Source: Quillaja saponaria (Eukaryota; Streptophyta; Magnoliopsida; Fabales; Quillajaceae). From it: a DNA stretch of 64,000 nucleotides. The position numbers were made by a program, and so were the translations under genes. The notes below the pieces were generated by a model. That model was not told where the DNA came from. It ran no database searches and worked only from the letters and a program-made list of their open reading frames with translations. Below are positions 30,234 to 42,558 of this stretch, in pieces (within the stretch, counting starts at the first letter, position 1; every line of letters begins with the position of its first letter). Where the stretch lies: NCBI GenBank assembly GCA_029379385.1, contig CM055605.1, forward strand, positions 3,383,001-3,447,000, read 5' to 3'.

Positions 30234-32519
30234 ATGGCCACCGAGAGAATAGCTGCATTTTCTTTTGCAACCAGAAGTAGCACAACTAGAGGTTATTCAT
30301 CACAAACAAGCTTGGCTGCTCGTACCAATGCAAGGTCATACACATACCAATCACCACAATTATCCCTTGAGGTATCAAAACCCACACCGTGAAACTTTGC
30401 TCATCAAATCACCTACAAATTTTCCTAAGGTGCCCACATTAATGTCACAGAGTAAGAGAAATATGTCCCTGTGCTTAAATCTAGGGTCATAAATATTACG
30501 TTTTTCTTTTGTGTTTTGTTAGTTGCATATTCCTTGTCAAGCTGATAATTTCACAAAATCTATGGAACAATTGCAAGGGATAAGCATACAGAAGGAATTG
30601 CACACAGATTTGGATTCTCTCATGTGGAACATGACTCATGTTGTGCATACGTTGAAAGGAAGAATAAATACCAATTCCCTCCAAAAGTGTATTTAATTCA
30701 AAAACAAATTTAAATTTTGAAATTTTTTTGTTGAGTCTCTCTTTCATACATGATCAGAGGATCTTGATCTCTGTCCTATGAGCTAACAGCTACAATAAAG
30801 CTGATTGATAATATCCAACGACTTGGAATCGCACACCATTTTGAAGAAGTGGTCGATTCACTACTTGGAAGGTTGTCGGATTGGGATGCCGGTGATAATC
30901 TCTTTGATACAGCCCTTCGTTTCCGCTTGCTCAGGCATAATTGCTTGCCTGCTTGTTCAGGTACATCTCAACATTGTTATGCATACAAGGTGTAAGTGTA
31001 ATTGTATGTCCAAATGTGGGATATAATTGTCACCTCCTTTATTATTCTGGCACTCAATTTTCTATGTAAGCTGAGTCTTAATTTTGTGCAATCTGCTTTT
31101 CAATTTCAAAATCATATACTAATTGTGAAAGTTAAATATTATTGTTAGATTCTTTCAAGAAATTCATGGACAGAAATGGGGATTTCAAGGAACCATTGAT
31201 CAGAGACACATGGGATATGTTGAGCCTATAGGAAGCATCATAATTGGGTGCAGAAAATGAAGATATATTACAGAAAGCTATGGACTTCACAAAGGCTCAC
31301 CTTCAACTGTCAATGCCATTCTTGGACCCTGAATTAGCTATCCATGTTGACAGAGACTAAAGCTCCCAAGGCACTTCAGGATGGGAAGGTTAGTAGCCAG
31401 AAATTACATTGATGAATATGCCCAAGATTAAAACCATAATCCTGCTCTCTTAAAACTGGCAAAGATGGATTTTGACATGGTTCAATTGCTGCACCAAAGG
31501 GAATTACCTGAGATTGTGAGGTGACTGAATATCAATGTCAGCTGCCAATAGATCTGTCACATTTCACTTTGCACCAAACTGAATTTTTCCTTTTGTCTTT
31601 TGTAGGTGGTGGATGGACTTGGGTCTTGTTGATAAGTTGGGTTTTGGTAGAGATGGACCAACAGAATGCTTTCTATGGACAATGGGGATTTTTTCAGAGC
31701 CATGTCATTCAAGTTGCAGAATTGAACTTACCAAAACCATATCTATCTTATTAGTACTGGATGATATCTGATTCTTATGGCTCCTTAGATGAGCTTGTTC
31801 TTTTCACTAAAGCCATGCAAAGGTGAATATCATCGCTTCCTCTTCTCACATTTTGTGACAGATTAAACAAGTGAGGTTTTCCAAAATCCCATTAATCTGT
31901 TTTGCAGGTGGGATCTTGGTGCAATGGACGAGCTCCCTGAGTACATGAAAATATGTTACATGGCCTTATATAATACCACTAATGAGATTGCCTATAGGAT
32001 TCTGAAGCAGCATGGTTGGAGCATAGTTGAGCAGCTAAAAAGAGCAGTAGGTCACATTTTTTTTTTTTTAAAAAGTTTCTTATTTGTGTATGTTTCTAAG
32101 AAATTGGTGAGAGAGTAGTTGAATTGTTGCAGTGGATAGACATTTTGGAAGCATTTATAGCTGAAGCTAAATGGTTCAATTGCGGGTACATACCAAAACT
32201 AAAGGAATATTTGTCAAATGGGGTGACATCTGCAGGGTCTTTTATGGCCTTTGTTCACTCTTTCTTCCTCTTAGGCCATGGTCTTAATAAGGAAACCATA
32301 TCATGATGGATCCATATCCCAGGCTCTTTTCTTCCGCAGGAGAAATTCTAAGGCCCTGGGATGATCTAGGAACCTCAACAGAAGAACAAGAGAGAGGAGA
32401 TGTTGACTGCAGTAAAGGCTTCCCTTAACCTTGCTAGAACTGCCCAAGTCGTTTATCAGCATGGAGATGACAATAACTGATCCAGTGTCAGTGATAATGT
32501 GCAAGAGGTTGCTCTTTAG
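30234..32519 (+). pseudogene. TPS-g-like terpene synthase pseudogene, nearly full length
   Basis: Recognisable exons: about 30234-30450, 30565-30960 (interrupted by a 168-base insertion at 30606-30773), 31160-31520, 31606-31822, 31908-32046, 32133 to about 32305, and a last exon to 32519. Lesions include TGA at 30390 (an 8-base deletion relative to the left copy), TAG 31229, TAA 31241, TAA 31429 and a frame break at about 32303 (ETIS then stop). In the last exon about 45 residues are missing after ERGDV. DDISD in exon 4 and DDLGTSTEE near the end retain the metal-binding pattern. Absence of RRx8W, plus WDLGAMDELPEYMKICYMAL and NLARTAQVVYQHGDD, points to subfamily TPS-g, whose members make acyclic products such as linalool or nerolidol. 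It is not functional as written. Confidence 0.87.
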
Positions 32520-32694
32520 GGCCTTAGGCCCATTAGTTTTGAAGTGGTTGGACCAAATGCTGGATTGCGGATATAATTAGGAAAGATGATCCCGGGCTCC
32601 CAGTGTGAATTGTTTTTTTCAAAAAGAAGAAAAAGACCAAATTTCCATCAATGATATGTAGGCCAAAATCTCTTGGCAAATACAACTGGGAGTA

Positions 32695-32736
<42 letters not shown>

Positions 32737-33860
32737 TTGGGCCTTTTCCTATTTGTCTATTTGTCCAACATGCCCTTTGAGTCCTTTCGGGATGCAGGCA
32801 CATTACAATTTGTAAATACATGCAAACATTTCCATTACATTATTACCCTTAAGCAAGATCATCCTATTCCTATTTTATCACATTGAGTTCAGAGTAGCAT
32901 GTTCACTTCTGCACGTAGCACTACTATTTGAGAGAGTTTTAGGTGATGGTTCACACTAGCAATTCACATCACGTTTGTTTAAAATGGAGGCCTATTGTAA
33001 TAGAAACTGGGGTATGCTTATGTAACATTTCTTCATCATCCTGAAAATTGACATTGATTGCATTGCGTATAACTCTGCTAACTTCCATTTAAGAATGCCA
33101 GAGTTCCTTCACACCAAATTACCAATATCACTGTAGCTTTCACTTCTCTTCTGGCTTCTCCCCACAATAATTTTTTACCTGTATTTCCACGCTTTCATAG
33201 CATCAAACTCTGCACAAGAAAACAACCATCATCAAATGCAATAAAAGAATGACCTGCAATTTTTATTCCAAGTTTCTGAACTAGTTAGTGCAGCAGAGGA
33301 AGGCAGAGCAGTACACTACAATATCTACCTCTCCCCAAAAATATCCATTGCCACATGGAGATATACAATTGGTCTGCATCAAGATTGCCTTTTTTTTCAA
33401 AATGGCCCTCTGGCATAATGCTCTCTTCTGTCCAACTGGCATTGCGGTCAGCAAAGTAAAACAAAAAGAAAAATAAACGGACCCCATCCCTTCATCATTT
33501 TGCTCTCTCTTGCGAGAAAAAAGAGGGAGCCTTTTAACTCCTACAGTCCAGTTGACACTGTCAGTGACTCAGTGTCAATTGGACAGTAAAGAGAACCAGC
33601 TGTAAACGTCCACGAGGCAGGAATTTATTGGTTAAGTTCTGCAATCATCCTTTTTGAAGCAGCAGAGAGAAAGAAGAGAGAGACATGTCGTACTGGGGGG
33701 TTCCTTTTCATCAACACAGTGCACAGCTTTGTCCAGCTAAGTGGGCAGGGCGTAGTAACGGCTACATTTTGAAATCCATCGTGGCAGCTTATGTGGCACT
33801 CCATCCGAGCTGAAGGTGTCGATTGTAGTTGGGCGATTGAGGAACAAACCAATTGAATTT
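32520..33860. other. Spacer between the TPS cluster and XTH9
   Basis: No supported gene. It contains a 34-base run of A at 32700-32733. From about 33540 the sequence forms the promoter of XTH9, with CT/GA-rich tracts. Confidence 0.5.
32700..32733 (+). repeat. Poly(A) tract
   Basis: An unbroken run of 34 A about 180 bases past the end of the TPS-g-like pseudogene. The pseudogene keeps its introns, so this is not a retroposed tail; more likely a simple homopolymer. Confidence 0.9.
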
Positions 33861-33862
33861 GG

Positions 33863-33870
33863 CTATAAAA
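33863..33870 (+). promoter_or_regulatory. TATA box of XTH9
   Basis: CTATAAAA lies 117 bases before the XTH9 start codon, with a CT-rich leader between. It is a close match to the plant TATA consensus. Confidence 0.7.
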
Positions 33871-33986
33871 CCCCACCAGTTCTTGTGAGACTACACAGCA
33901 ATTCAGAGTAGAACCTTCACTCTGCTAGCACTCTCTCTCTACCATTTCTCCGTCTTTCCTTCTCTTTCTGTCTCCTATTCCATTCC

Positions 33987-36147
33987 ATGGCTGCATCAGC
34001 CCCTGGGTTTTTTGTATTATTTGTGGGTCTTGTGTTGGTTGGTATTGTTAGCTCTGCCAAGTTTGAAGAACTTTTTCAGCCGGGCTGGGCTTTTGACCAT
34101 TTCATCTATGAAGGAGACCTTCTTAAACTCAAACTTGACAATTACTCTGGTAAAATATGATTTCCTTCGTTCGAAAATACTTTAAAAATCACATTTTTGT
34201 TTGTCCCAAATGGCGATTCAATAGTTTTGTAACAAACAGTACATCTGTTTGCAGCAGGGTGCCAAGTTCTTTTTTTAGTTCATATTCCTACTGTTCCATA
34301 CGCTAATGAACAGTTCATTATGTTGATTGCAGTATATTTATTTGGTTAAGTTGCTGAGTATGCTTTTTACAATTCAGGTGCTGGGTTTTCATCCAAAAGA
34401 AAGTATATGTTTGGTAAGGTTACCATACAGCTTAAGCTTGTGGAGGGTGACTCTGCTGGAACTGTTACTGCTTTCTATGTAAGTGAAAAACCACTCAGGA
34501 AAACAATGCTGTATGTAATTTATGCCCAAATTACTAAGTGATCTGCTTAAATAATTTAACATTTTTGTAGACAAGTTTTATGTTGGTTTTGTTAGAAATT
34601 TAGAGTCCATGGATAGACTGGAGCCAGTGCACCACTGCCATTACTAGGAGTTACCTACTCCTTTCACCTCCTGTGATTGCTTTTAAATCCCATTCATTTT
34701 CTATTTATTACCTTCGTCCCTACTAAGAACCCACGAGCGAATAGTTATTTTTGTTGGCACAAAGGTCTTCGGTTTTCCAATAATCAATATTCTGAGATTG
34801 GATTAGTTGCATTGTAATTTCAATTTTGTTGAATTGACTTCTATCTATTTCTATTATTGTGCGTATCTAAATGGCTCTGTCAATTATGTTTTCTGTGTGA
34901 TATTGATAGCTTGTGAAGTACAATAATTTCATATTTCATTCATTTTCTTGGACACAGATGTCATCGGACGGTCCAAATCACAACGAATTTGACTTTGAGT
35001 TTTTGGGCAACACCACCGGTGAACCATATTCAATCCAGACCAATGTGTATGTAAATGGTGTAGGAAACAGAGAGCAAAGACTGAACCTTTGGTTCGATCC
35101 CGCGAATGAATTCCACTCCTACGGCATCTTTTGGAATCAGCGCCATGTTGTGTAAGAACCCAATCCTCTCTAATTACATAAAAATATAAATCTTTACACG
35201 TTTGGTATATAATGATGGGTGCGTATGTTAAAGCTAGACTCTGTTTACATGTGGGTCTGAAAAGCTTTGCCCAATACAACGGGTGCCCTGTGTTAATCCG
35301 CCATGATTTTAGTCTGGTGTCATTCTGTGCCTGTTTGGTGTCACACAAAAACAATCTCTGTGAAAAAGGAAATCGAATCTTGGCGTACGCCAATCTGCCC
35401 GCTAGGACCATGCAGCGGATAACAGAGTACAGACAGTTGTCTATTCTCCTCTGTTCTGGCTATGGCTTTCTACTTTGTTTATATATCGGACTCATCTTTT
35501 GTGCAAGTTTATATAGTATTTCCAAGATTTTTTTTTTCACCCATTTGGAAATGAAATTCAAAATTTTAATGCAATTAATTAAATTTATTTATACTATATG
35601 GAGCTGCAATTTTTATGTTCTTTTTAACTATGGTTTAGTGTTTGTGACTTACGATAGGAATTGATGTAACAAATTTGTTTTGGCATATCTAAAATGGTAT
35701 ACTGGGCTTTTGAATATAATCAGATTCCTAGTGGATGAGACGCCAATTAGGGTGCACGCCAATTTGGAAAACAAAGGAATACCTTTCCCAAAAGACCAAG
35801 CCATGGGAGTTTACAGTTCTATATGGAATGCAGATGACTGGGCCACACAAGGTGGTCGGGTTAAGACTGACTGGACCCATGCACCCTTCATTGCAACCTA
35901 TAAGGATTTTGAAATCAATGCCTGCGAGTGCCCTGAGTCGGTAGCAGCAATGGATAACACTAAGAGGTGTAGCAGCAGTGGGGAGAGGAAGTATTGGTGG
36001 GATAAGCCAACTGTGTCCGAGCTGAATTTGCATCAAAGCCATCAGCTTTTGTGGGTTAGAGCCAATCACTTGGTTTATGACTACTGCAGTGACAATTCTA
36101 GGTTTCCAGTCACGCCTGCAGAGTGTGTACACCAGCGTCACCAGTGA
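33987..36147 (+). CDS. XTH9: Xyloglucan endotransglucosylase/hydrolase, XTH9 type
   Basis: Four exons: 33987-34149, 34378-34478, 34958-35151 and 35724-36147, totalling 882 bases and 293 residues. Residues 1-23 are a hydrophobic secretion signal ending in SSA. The GH16 active site reads [11 protein letters not shown]: nucleophile Glu98, helper Asp100 and acid/base Glu102. The N-glycosylation site Asn106-Thr-Thr follows at once, as in active XTHs. The C-terminal XET domain ends [21 protein letters not shown] with paired cysteines. Near identity to Arabidopsis XTH9 in the [20 protein letters not shown] and VDETPIRV regions supports the name; Asn in place of Asp before the nucleophile is normal for XTH9. 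The enzyme acts in the wall, cutting and rejoining xyloglucan during growth. No lesion is seen. Confidence 0.95.
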
Positions 36148-38755
36148 GGACTGATGGGTTAAGGTCACTAAGGGAACATTTGTAAAGAAATGTGAAGAAG
36201 ATGGTGAAAATCAATGTCATAAAAACATGTCCTCCATGTTTTGTTTAATAATTTGGTCATGGTTAGCTACAGTTTGTATGATATTATGTTTCTCTAATAT
36301 GAATTGTTCAATTCCTCAATTCCGCAATTGGCCAAATCTAATTCTTTACATACATTACTTGTGAGTCTCAGCAATTGCAGTGTCTTACTGTAAAACATGT
36401 TAAATTTGTGTGGCTCACAAGCAAGATGTAGATGTGGCAATTTGAACACCATGTGGCAAAGATCTAAGGAAATTCCTGACATGGCCTACATGTGGTAGGT
36501 GTATATAGGATTGTTTGTCTGAAAACGAAGACAAATTACTAGCCTACCAAGAAGTAAGAAGTGTCCAAGGCTTATCTCTTTAATGTTATTACTTGCTTCC
36601 TAAATCAAACAGTGGCTCAGACATGGACAATAGGTGTATGATTGCTCACGGGTCAGCGTGGGGACCAAAAAGAAAAAAAAAATCTTGTTGGGTGGTGGAT
36701 GTAGAACTGAGACAATTAAAGTTACGAAATGAAAACCAACAAATGATTGAATAGTGGACCCTAAATTCTGCGAAACAGACAGAGTAGAATTAAGAAGCAA
36801 GTTGACAAAATCAGCTACACTGCATTCAATTATTTTGTTTCACAAATGCAATAAAAGAAGGATCATTTTATATAATTAAATTTTCAGCTTACCCAACTAA
36901 GTTAGCGTATTTTAACATTAAAATTTTAAAATAAAATAAATAAATTATACAATAATGTATATTTAACAGGAATACAAATTAAAATTAAATATAATTAGAT
37001 TAAAAATCAACATAAATATAAATTGGATTATACACTTATTTTAATGTATTAAAAGATCTTGGATAGAATTTTATCATATTTTCTATATAAATAAATATTT
37101 TGTACATTTGTCATAATTTTCAGGTTAATTTTATTTATTTATTATTCAAATAACTGACTCGACCTTAGATAAATAATAAAAAAATATCCCATCTAAACTT
37201 GAATTTAATCGGATTATCAAGTTTTGGTGTAACAAAATCAAAGTTAGTTGGATTCTAGGATTTTTGGTCCCTACTATTGCAAACATTATTGAAGTTGTAG
37301 GGCTCCTCAAACAAGAGAAACACATCACTTGGACGTAGTGGCGGAGGTAGGAAATATTATCATTGGAGTAATTTTTTTCTTACTCAATATGAAATTAGTT
37401 AATTTTAAACTCATTAATAGATTTTTATTAAAAAAAAACTAAAAAAATTCTTTTACAAAATCAATTATTTTACCAAATCATTTTCATCATCTTAGTATGA
37501 TATAAACATTTAATTTTCTATATTATTTTAAAATATATATATAAAAAAAAATTGAAGTTAATTTAGTGATGGAGTATTTATTTTCATTTACTTTTTAGTT
37601 AAAATTGAACATATTAAAAACCACTTAAAAATGTTTAACTATAAAGAGCATAAATGATTTGCAATTATTAAGAATTTATAAAATTTTATTTTACTATCAA
37701 ATAACAAAAGTAAATAAAAATGAGAGTATTATATTTCTTCAAATTCAAAATAAGTACTATTTAATTTTACTATGCATGTTATATTTTTAGATAATATTAT
37801 TGATTTACCATTATTTTCAAATATAGTAAAATTGATAATTATTTAATTAGTTTAAATTGTTTTATCAAAATTAATAAGGTCAATATATCTATTTTTGAAT
37901 TCAGTTGGGTTAAGTTTTAGTTTTTCTCTTATATTTATAAAAAATTTCATTAAATTAAAAAAAAAAATTAAAATTTAAAACTTGAGGGGAGTCAATTATT
38001 CTATGGCCCACTCAAGTAAATGTGCCTCCGCTTAGACATAGACTAATTGATTAAAGGGAAAGGAAAAAGCTATCAAGTCAAGTCAGAGTACTATCAAACA
38101 CCATTTATAGACCAATGACAAATGAGAGAGTATGTATAGTTAAGCCAAAGTTAAAACTTAAAAGAGCTAAAAAAAAAGAGTAATCAAATGATGGTGGTGG
38201 AAAAACCCAATTGTGTAATCAATTAATAAGGATCCAAGAATTCATATGGGATGGATAATGAGTTAATGGAAGAAGGGGTGTCTCATACTTTTCTCAAGTT
38301 TCTATTGTACCTAAGGTGTTTATAACATTGGGTTGATTAGTCTTGTTTCATTATTTCAATCCAATAATTTTATTAAAGCAAATCACTTACATAATATTGA
38401 CAAAACAAAATATCAAGTCCTACAAAATTGAAATAATGTGAGAATTTTTGTCCTAGAAGATAGATTCATCATATTAGCATATGAAATTAGGTGAAGAAAT
38501 TATGTTTAAACTCGAGCATCAATTCTACATAATTAACAATATCATATTTTTTAGGTGAGATTCATAATTATGAAAACAAACAACAAAATGGGGATATCTA
38601 CTCATCTTTTTCCTCAAAATCACATTAAAAAGTCTTTTTCTTAGCTTTGTCAATGAACTCACAATTGATTGTGGTTAAACGCACTGCCGTGTAATAGTAA
38701 GCGACAATTGGTTTTGACTTCCCGACAAAAACTGTACCGTTCATAGATGTTTTCT
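36148..38755. other. XTH9 3' region and AT-rich spacer
   Basis: After the XTH9 3' untranslated region there is about 2 kb of very AT-rich DNA. Around 37360-38035 a stretch reads like a decayed transposable element (it ends CCTCCGCTTAGACATAG after long A/T runs and starts near GTGGCGGAGGTAGG). The pair GGCGGAGG and CCTCCGC may be inverted ends. I see no gene. Confidence 0.35.
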
Positions 38756-38771
38756 GAGCTTTAAATAAACT

Positions 38772-38922
38772 GGGCTGATTTTTATGGCCCAAGAATAAAA
38801 CATGGGCTAATTAGTAAAAATTGAAAAACTAACTTGGGCTGGACTGGTATTAAATATAAAGGCCCATACATAATATTTATTTTGCAATTTTGGAATTATT
38901 TCTCAGGTAAATTAGGGTTTTA
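38772..38922 (+). promoter_or_regulatory. Site II elements and telo-box upstream of the DREB2-type gene
   Basis: Within 150 bases there are several TGGGCT/GGCCCA motifs (about 38771, 38786, 38802, 38833 and 38861), then TTAGGGTTTT at about 38911. Site II motifs beside a telo-box are typical of promoters active in dividing cells. They lie just before the probable transcription start. Confidence 0.6.
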
Positions 38923-38929
38923 CCATTAT

Positions 38930-40098
38930 ACTCCTCCTGTACTTTGTCAATGTCGACACCTCGGCTTCTGTCCTTCAAATCCCAAATGCCCAGATATCTT
39001 TGATGAACACAACGAAGGTAGAGAGGTAAATCTGCTCTCTTTCTCCGCTAAGCTTTGTTCTCTGTGAATCCTTGACCCTAATGTTTTGTTTTTTGACTCT
39101 GTCAAATAGACTTTGTCTGGGTCAACCTTTGGAGCTCCAGCAGTTACAAGGTAAATGTTCGGTCTTCGAATCCTATATCTTGAAATTCAGATCTATGATT
39201 GTTTGTGTCACTGAATTTAGGTATTACTGATAAGTGTAATTTTGGCGGTTTTGTTCATTTCAGAAATTTTCACATTTTTAGCCAATTTTAACGGACTTTG
39301 ATTTTTATAGCACCGCTTTGATGGAAAATACGAATCAATTCTGATTTCATGGCTTATTTTGCTTGTATTCATTTTGAATTAAGTTTAGTTTAAATGGAGG
39401 ATGGTTTACTGCGCCCCACTGGGTATGTTGCTATGAAACAAATTTATGCTGACATGGAAATTTGAAAATGAGTTTGGCTAAGGAAAATTATAAGTTAAAG
39501 TGGTTTTGGGCTCTAACCTTACTGTTTAATAGCATGCATGTGTTCAATCTCGTAAAAGCTCACTGTTCTTATATTGAACGCTCCCTAAATTTGTTAAATT
39601 GGCTATGGGTCAATCTTTAATGCAAGGTTTTTTTTATTGGATTTGTGAAAGCCAATTTTATCCAATGCACAGCTAGACGTAATTTGGTGTAAGATTTCTG
39701 ATTTAGTGGTACTTAAAAGCAAATTGTTCTTGGTTTTATATTGGCAAATTTATAATTGGATTTTGTTAGCTTTCTCTTTGGTGTTATCCAATGGTAGAAT
39801 TGATTAACAAAATTGGTGGTCAACTGGCCGGAGACTGTGCAGCAGGTTGCCATGCATATTTTATTTTACTTGTGCTTGATCCTATGCATTTTGGTGCAGA
39901 CTAGGCTTCGATTGTCTTTATGGTTTTCCCCTTCCCTTGGATAGCTTTCCGCCTGGCTAGATAAGTAAATGTGATTAGAGGATAAGTAGTTTGGGTAGAT
40001 GTTAATTTTTCAGTTCTAATATAAGGTCATATGTCTCACTTTTGGCAGGTCTCTTAAATAGTTTCTGACATTTTTCTTGCTGTTAAAGTCTTTCTTGG
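38930..40098 (+). other. Spliced 5' leader of the DREB2-type gene, with an upstream ORF
   Basis: A likely first leader exon ends at ACGAAG/GTAGAG (about 39016), and another possible donor is ACAAG/GTAAAT near 39151. The acceptor TTGGCAG at about 40049 leads into the exon with the start codon. The first leader exon carries an ATG at 38950 opening a 17-codon upstream frame that stops at TGA 39001. If the transcript begins before 38950, this could damp translation. All of this is inferred from motifs. Confidence 0.45.
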
Positions 40099-40698
40099 AT
40101 GCACAAATTAGAGAAAAACCATTCTAAAGGGGATGGATCTAAATCCCTGGTCGAGACGCTGGAAAGATGGAAAGAATATAATGCCCGTCTGGACTCCTGC
40201 AGTGATGAGGAGAAATCAATTCGTAAAGTTCCTGCCAAGGGATCTAAAAAGGGATGTATGAAAGGTAAAGGAGGGCCTGAGAACTCACGTTGTAACTATA
40301 GAGGTGTTAGGCAAAGGACATGGGGCAAGTGGGTTGCTGAAATCCGGGAGCCAAACAGGGGGAATAGACTCTGGTTAGGTACATTTCCAACTGCAATTGG
40401 AGCAGCTCTTGCTTATGATGAAGCAGCAAGGGCCCTGTATGGTTCTTGTGCCCGCCTCAACTTCCCGAATATTTCAGTTTCCAATTTCACAAAGGAGACT
40501 CCAAAGGATTCTCCACTTGCAAATGCATCTGGCTCTGTGGTAGCAACCTCAGCAGAATCCGAATCCATGATAGCATCTAAGCACTCTGATGTTTGTGCAG
40601 CCAAGGATATAGACATGAATTCTGTTTTGCCAAATGTAAAGCATGAAGAAGGGGAAGAGGAATTTGGAATTAATTCTCCCCCTCCATCAGTGTTATGA
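40099..40698 (+). CDS. AP2/ERF transcription factor, DREB2 (A-2) type, short form
   Basis: A 199-codon frame with an in-frame TAA 15 bases upstream, so the start is fixed. It contains [12 protein letters not shown] (18-28), the DREB2 hallmark [20 protein letters not shown] (43-62, the nuclear signal and conserved motif) and one AP2 domain (66-123). Val79 and Glu84, the 14th and 19th positions of that domain, mark a DREB-type binder of DRE/CRT elements. The tail is acidic ([10 protein letters not shown]) and ends at residue 199. DREB2A-like proteins are usually about 330 residues with a longer C-terminal activation region, so this one is short. It could be a naturally short member or one shortened by a new stop. 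The role would be drought/heat-response transcription in the nucleus. Confidence 0.9.
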   Translation: MHKLEKNHSKGDGSKSLVETLERWKEYNARLDSCSDEEKSIRKVPAKGSKKGCMKGKGGPENSRCNYRGVRQRTWGKWVAEIREPNRGNRLWLGTFPTAIGAALAYDEAARALYGSCARLNFPNISVSNFTKETPKDSPLANASGSVVATSAESESMIASKHSDVCAAKDIDMNSVLPNVKHEEGEEEFGINSPPPSVL

Positions 40699-42406
40699 TG
40701 TATATTTTTGCATAGATTTACTTTGGACGTGTAGAATTTTGACATTTGTTCTTGGCTCTGGGCAATATGAAAAGGGGTTATATTTGTACTTTGGGATTAG
40801 CTGTTGTACCATCTATTTGGTTTCACTGGACTGAATTGAGACTCTTCAATTCAATTAATCCAATGACCACTGGATTTTATATGATGTGAGTTCTACTTAA
40901 TTGGGTGTTGCTTTGTGGCATTTGATTTTCTGTGTGAAAAATGTCTCTGGAATGTCAATCAGATTTTGCCATGTTCATTTTATAGTCGATCATTCGACAT
41001 GAATAAGTGACCTCTGTCAAAATACTCTTTTCCTTTATGTACTGTTGCTGTCATTTCGCGTGGATCCAAAATTGGTTCGAATAAATCATTATCTACAATC
41101 TAATTTGATTAAAAATTTGTGAGTAAAGATAATTTATTTACAATTGATGACTGTTTTTTTATAAGTATTTTTTTGTAAGTGTAAAAATTTTCTAATCGCT
41201 GAGCATAAATATATTTTATCACTTGATTTATGCTTGTGGCTCTTGTGAAGCTGCAAATAAACTTGCCAGTAGATAGAATTGGTTCTTAGTAAACAGTGCC
41301 AATTTAAAATTTAAGTATTCCGGCGGTACAGCCTATGCTGGCTTTGCTGCATAAGGCATGCATAATTGGTTGCAGTCAATGTAAAAGTTAGCCCTTCCTC
41401 CAAAAACTCAGGTAATTTATGATTTAACACATAACTAATAATTAAATTCACCGACATAAACTTTTTTGTAATAAACGATGACACGCAACATCGGATTAAT
41501 TTATATAATTAGATTTAGGATGACAAAATCCATCCATATAATGGAATCCCAAGACTTTGTCATTTCTAAGGTCATGGGTGGCCTCGTGCATGGGTTTGTT
41601 ATGGTGATGAATGTTGGCATCAATCTCGGTCATGAAAATTGTGTAGTTTTAACCCAAATAAACAAACCTAGCTAATGGTATTGAATTGGATAATTCAAAA
41701 ACGGGAAAGCATTGGAAAAGCCACGAGTCGTCAGTCAATGTTGAATACTTATAAGTCACTTCATTAATTCAAGACAGTTGTCATAATCCTGTGAACCATG
41801 CATTACTAATCTAAAATTTCCCATCCCATGTGTTAGTTGCTTAAACTAGATCACTATCAGTGATGGTCTCAGTAGCCAGAAAGTTTGGTGAAATATGGTC
41901 ATCAGGGGCGTGGGATTATGTTCTGCTAGACCCTTCTCAACCAACCATATGCAGTACTAATGCACTTGAAAGACTGATCAATGATCATAACATGAATTTT
42001 GTTTTGTTTGAATCTTCAGCTCCTACTCTCTCAATCCCAATCACCAAAGGAAGAGAGAAATGAAAGAAAATAAATAAGAAACTTTTGAGTGACCCAGAGA
42101 TACCACTGCTTTTAGTACTTCTTTTAAAGTAGCCAGCTCACCAGGTTTACTTTGGACTGTGTTATTTAATTTGGAAGACAAAAGCCTTCTCATTTGGGCA
42201 ATTAAACATAGATGTGCAAGCATATTTGTTCTAGAAGTAAGTATGCTAATAGCAATACTCTTTATTTCTCTCATTTCACAACCAATCTTTTTCCCAAACT
42301 CCACCTCCCCTTTAAACCCAAATTTATTATATAGGCCAGATGAGCCTTTCCCTGTGCTTCAAACCACACTTTTAGCCACAAAAGATCTTAGCGATCCATT
42401 TCCCTC
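40699..42406. other. Intergenic
   Basis: The DREB2-type 3' region followed by spacer and the promoter of the next gene. The open frames here (for example around 41860-42063) show no family resemblance. No gene is supported. Confidence 0.5.
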
Positions 42407-42413
42407 TATATAA
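42407..42413 (+). promoter_or_regulatory. TATA box of the small membrane-protein gene
   Basis: CTCTATATAATCC is a near-ideal plant TATA context, 146 bases before the ATG at 42559. It supports that short frame being a real gene. Confidence 0.65.
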
Positions 42414-42558
42414 TCCCCCAAACTCATGCCCATAGTTTCTCAGAATGTAAGAGCAGAGAAACAATTATAGTTCCCCATTAGATACTAACCTTTTTCTCTA
42501 TACCAAAACCATAATCTAGTAATCTCAGATTCACTGCAGCTCAGATATTTTATTTAAC

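Larger units (their letters stand above)
29238..31086. repeat. Duplicated block, right copy (TPS-g side)
   Basis: Partner of 22078-23396. It differs by the MITE 29309-29688, a 168-base insertion at 30606-30773 and small indels. The right-hand gene continues with its remaining exons beyond this shared block. Confidence 0.82.

Noticed and set aside
32700..32733. Poly(A) run read as the tail of a retroposed TPS copy
   Set aside because: The neighbouring pseudogene keeps its introns, so it was not made by reverse transcription of a mature mRNA.
34929..35664. 160-codon minus-strand and 150-codon plus-strand frames around XTH9 exon 3
   Set aside because: One is antisense to exon 3, the other runs through intron 3; both are chance frames.
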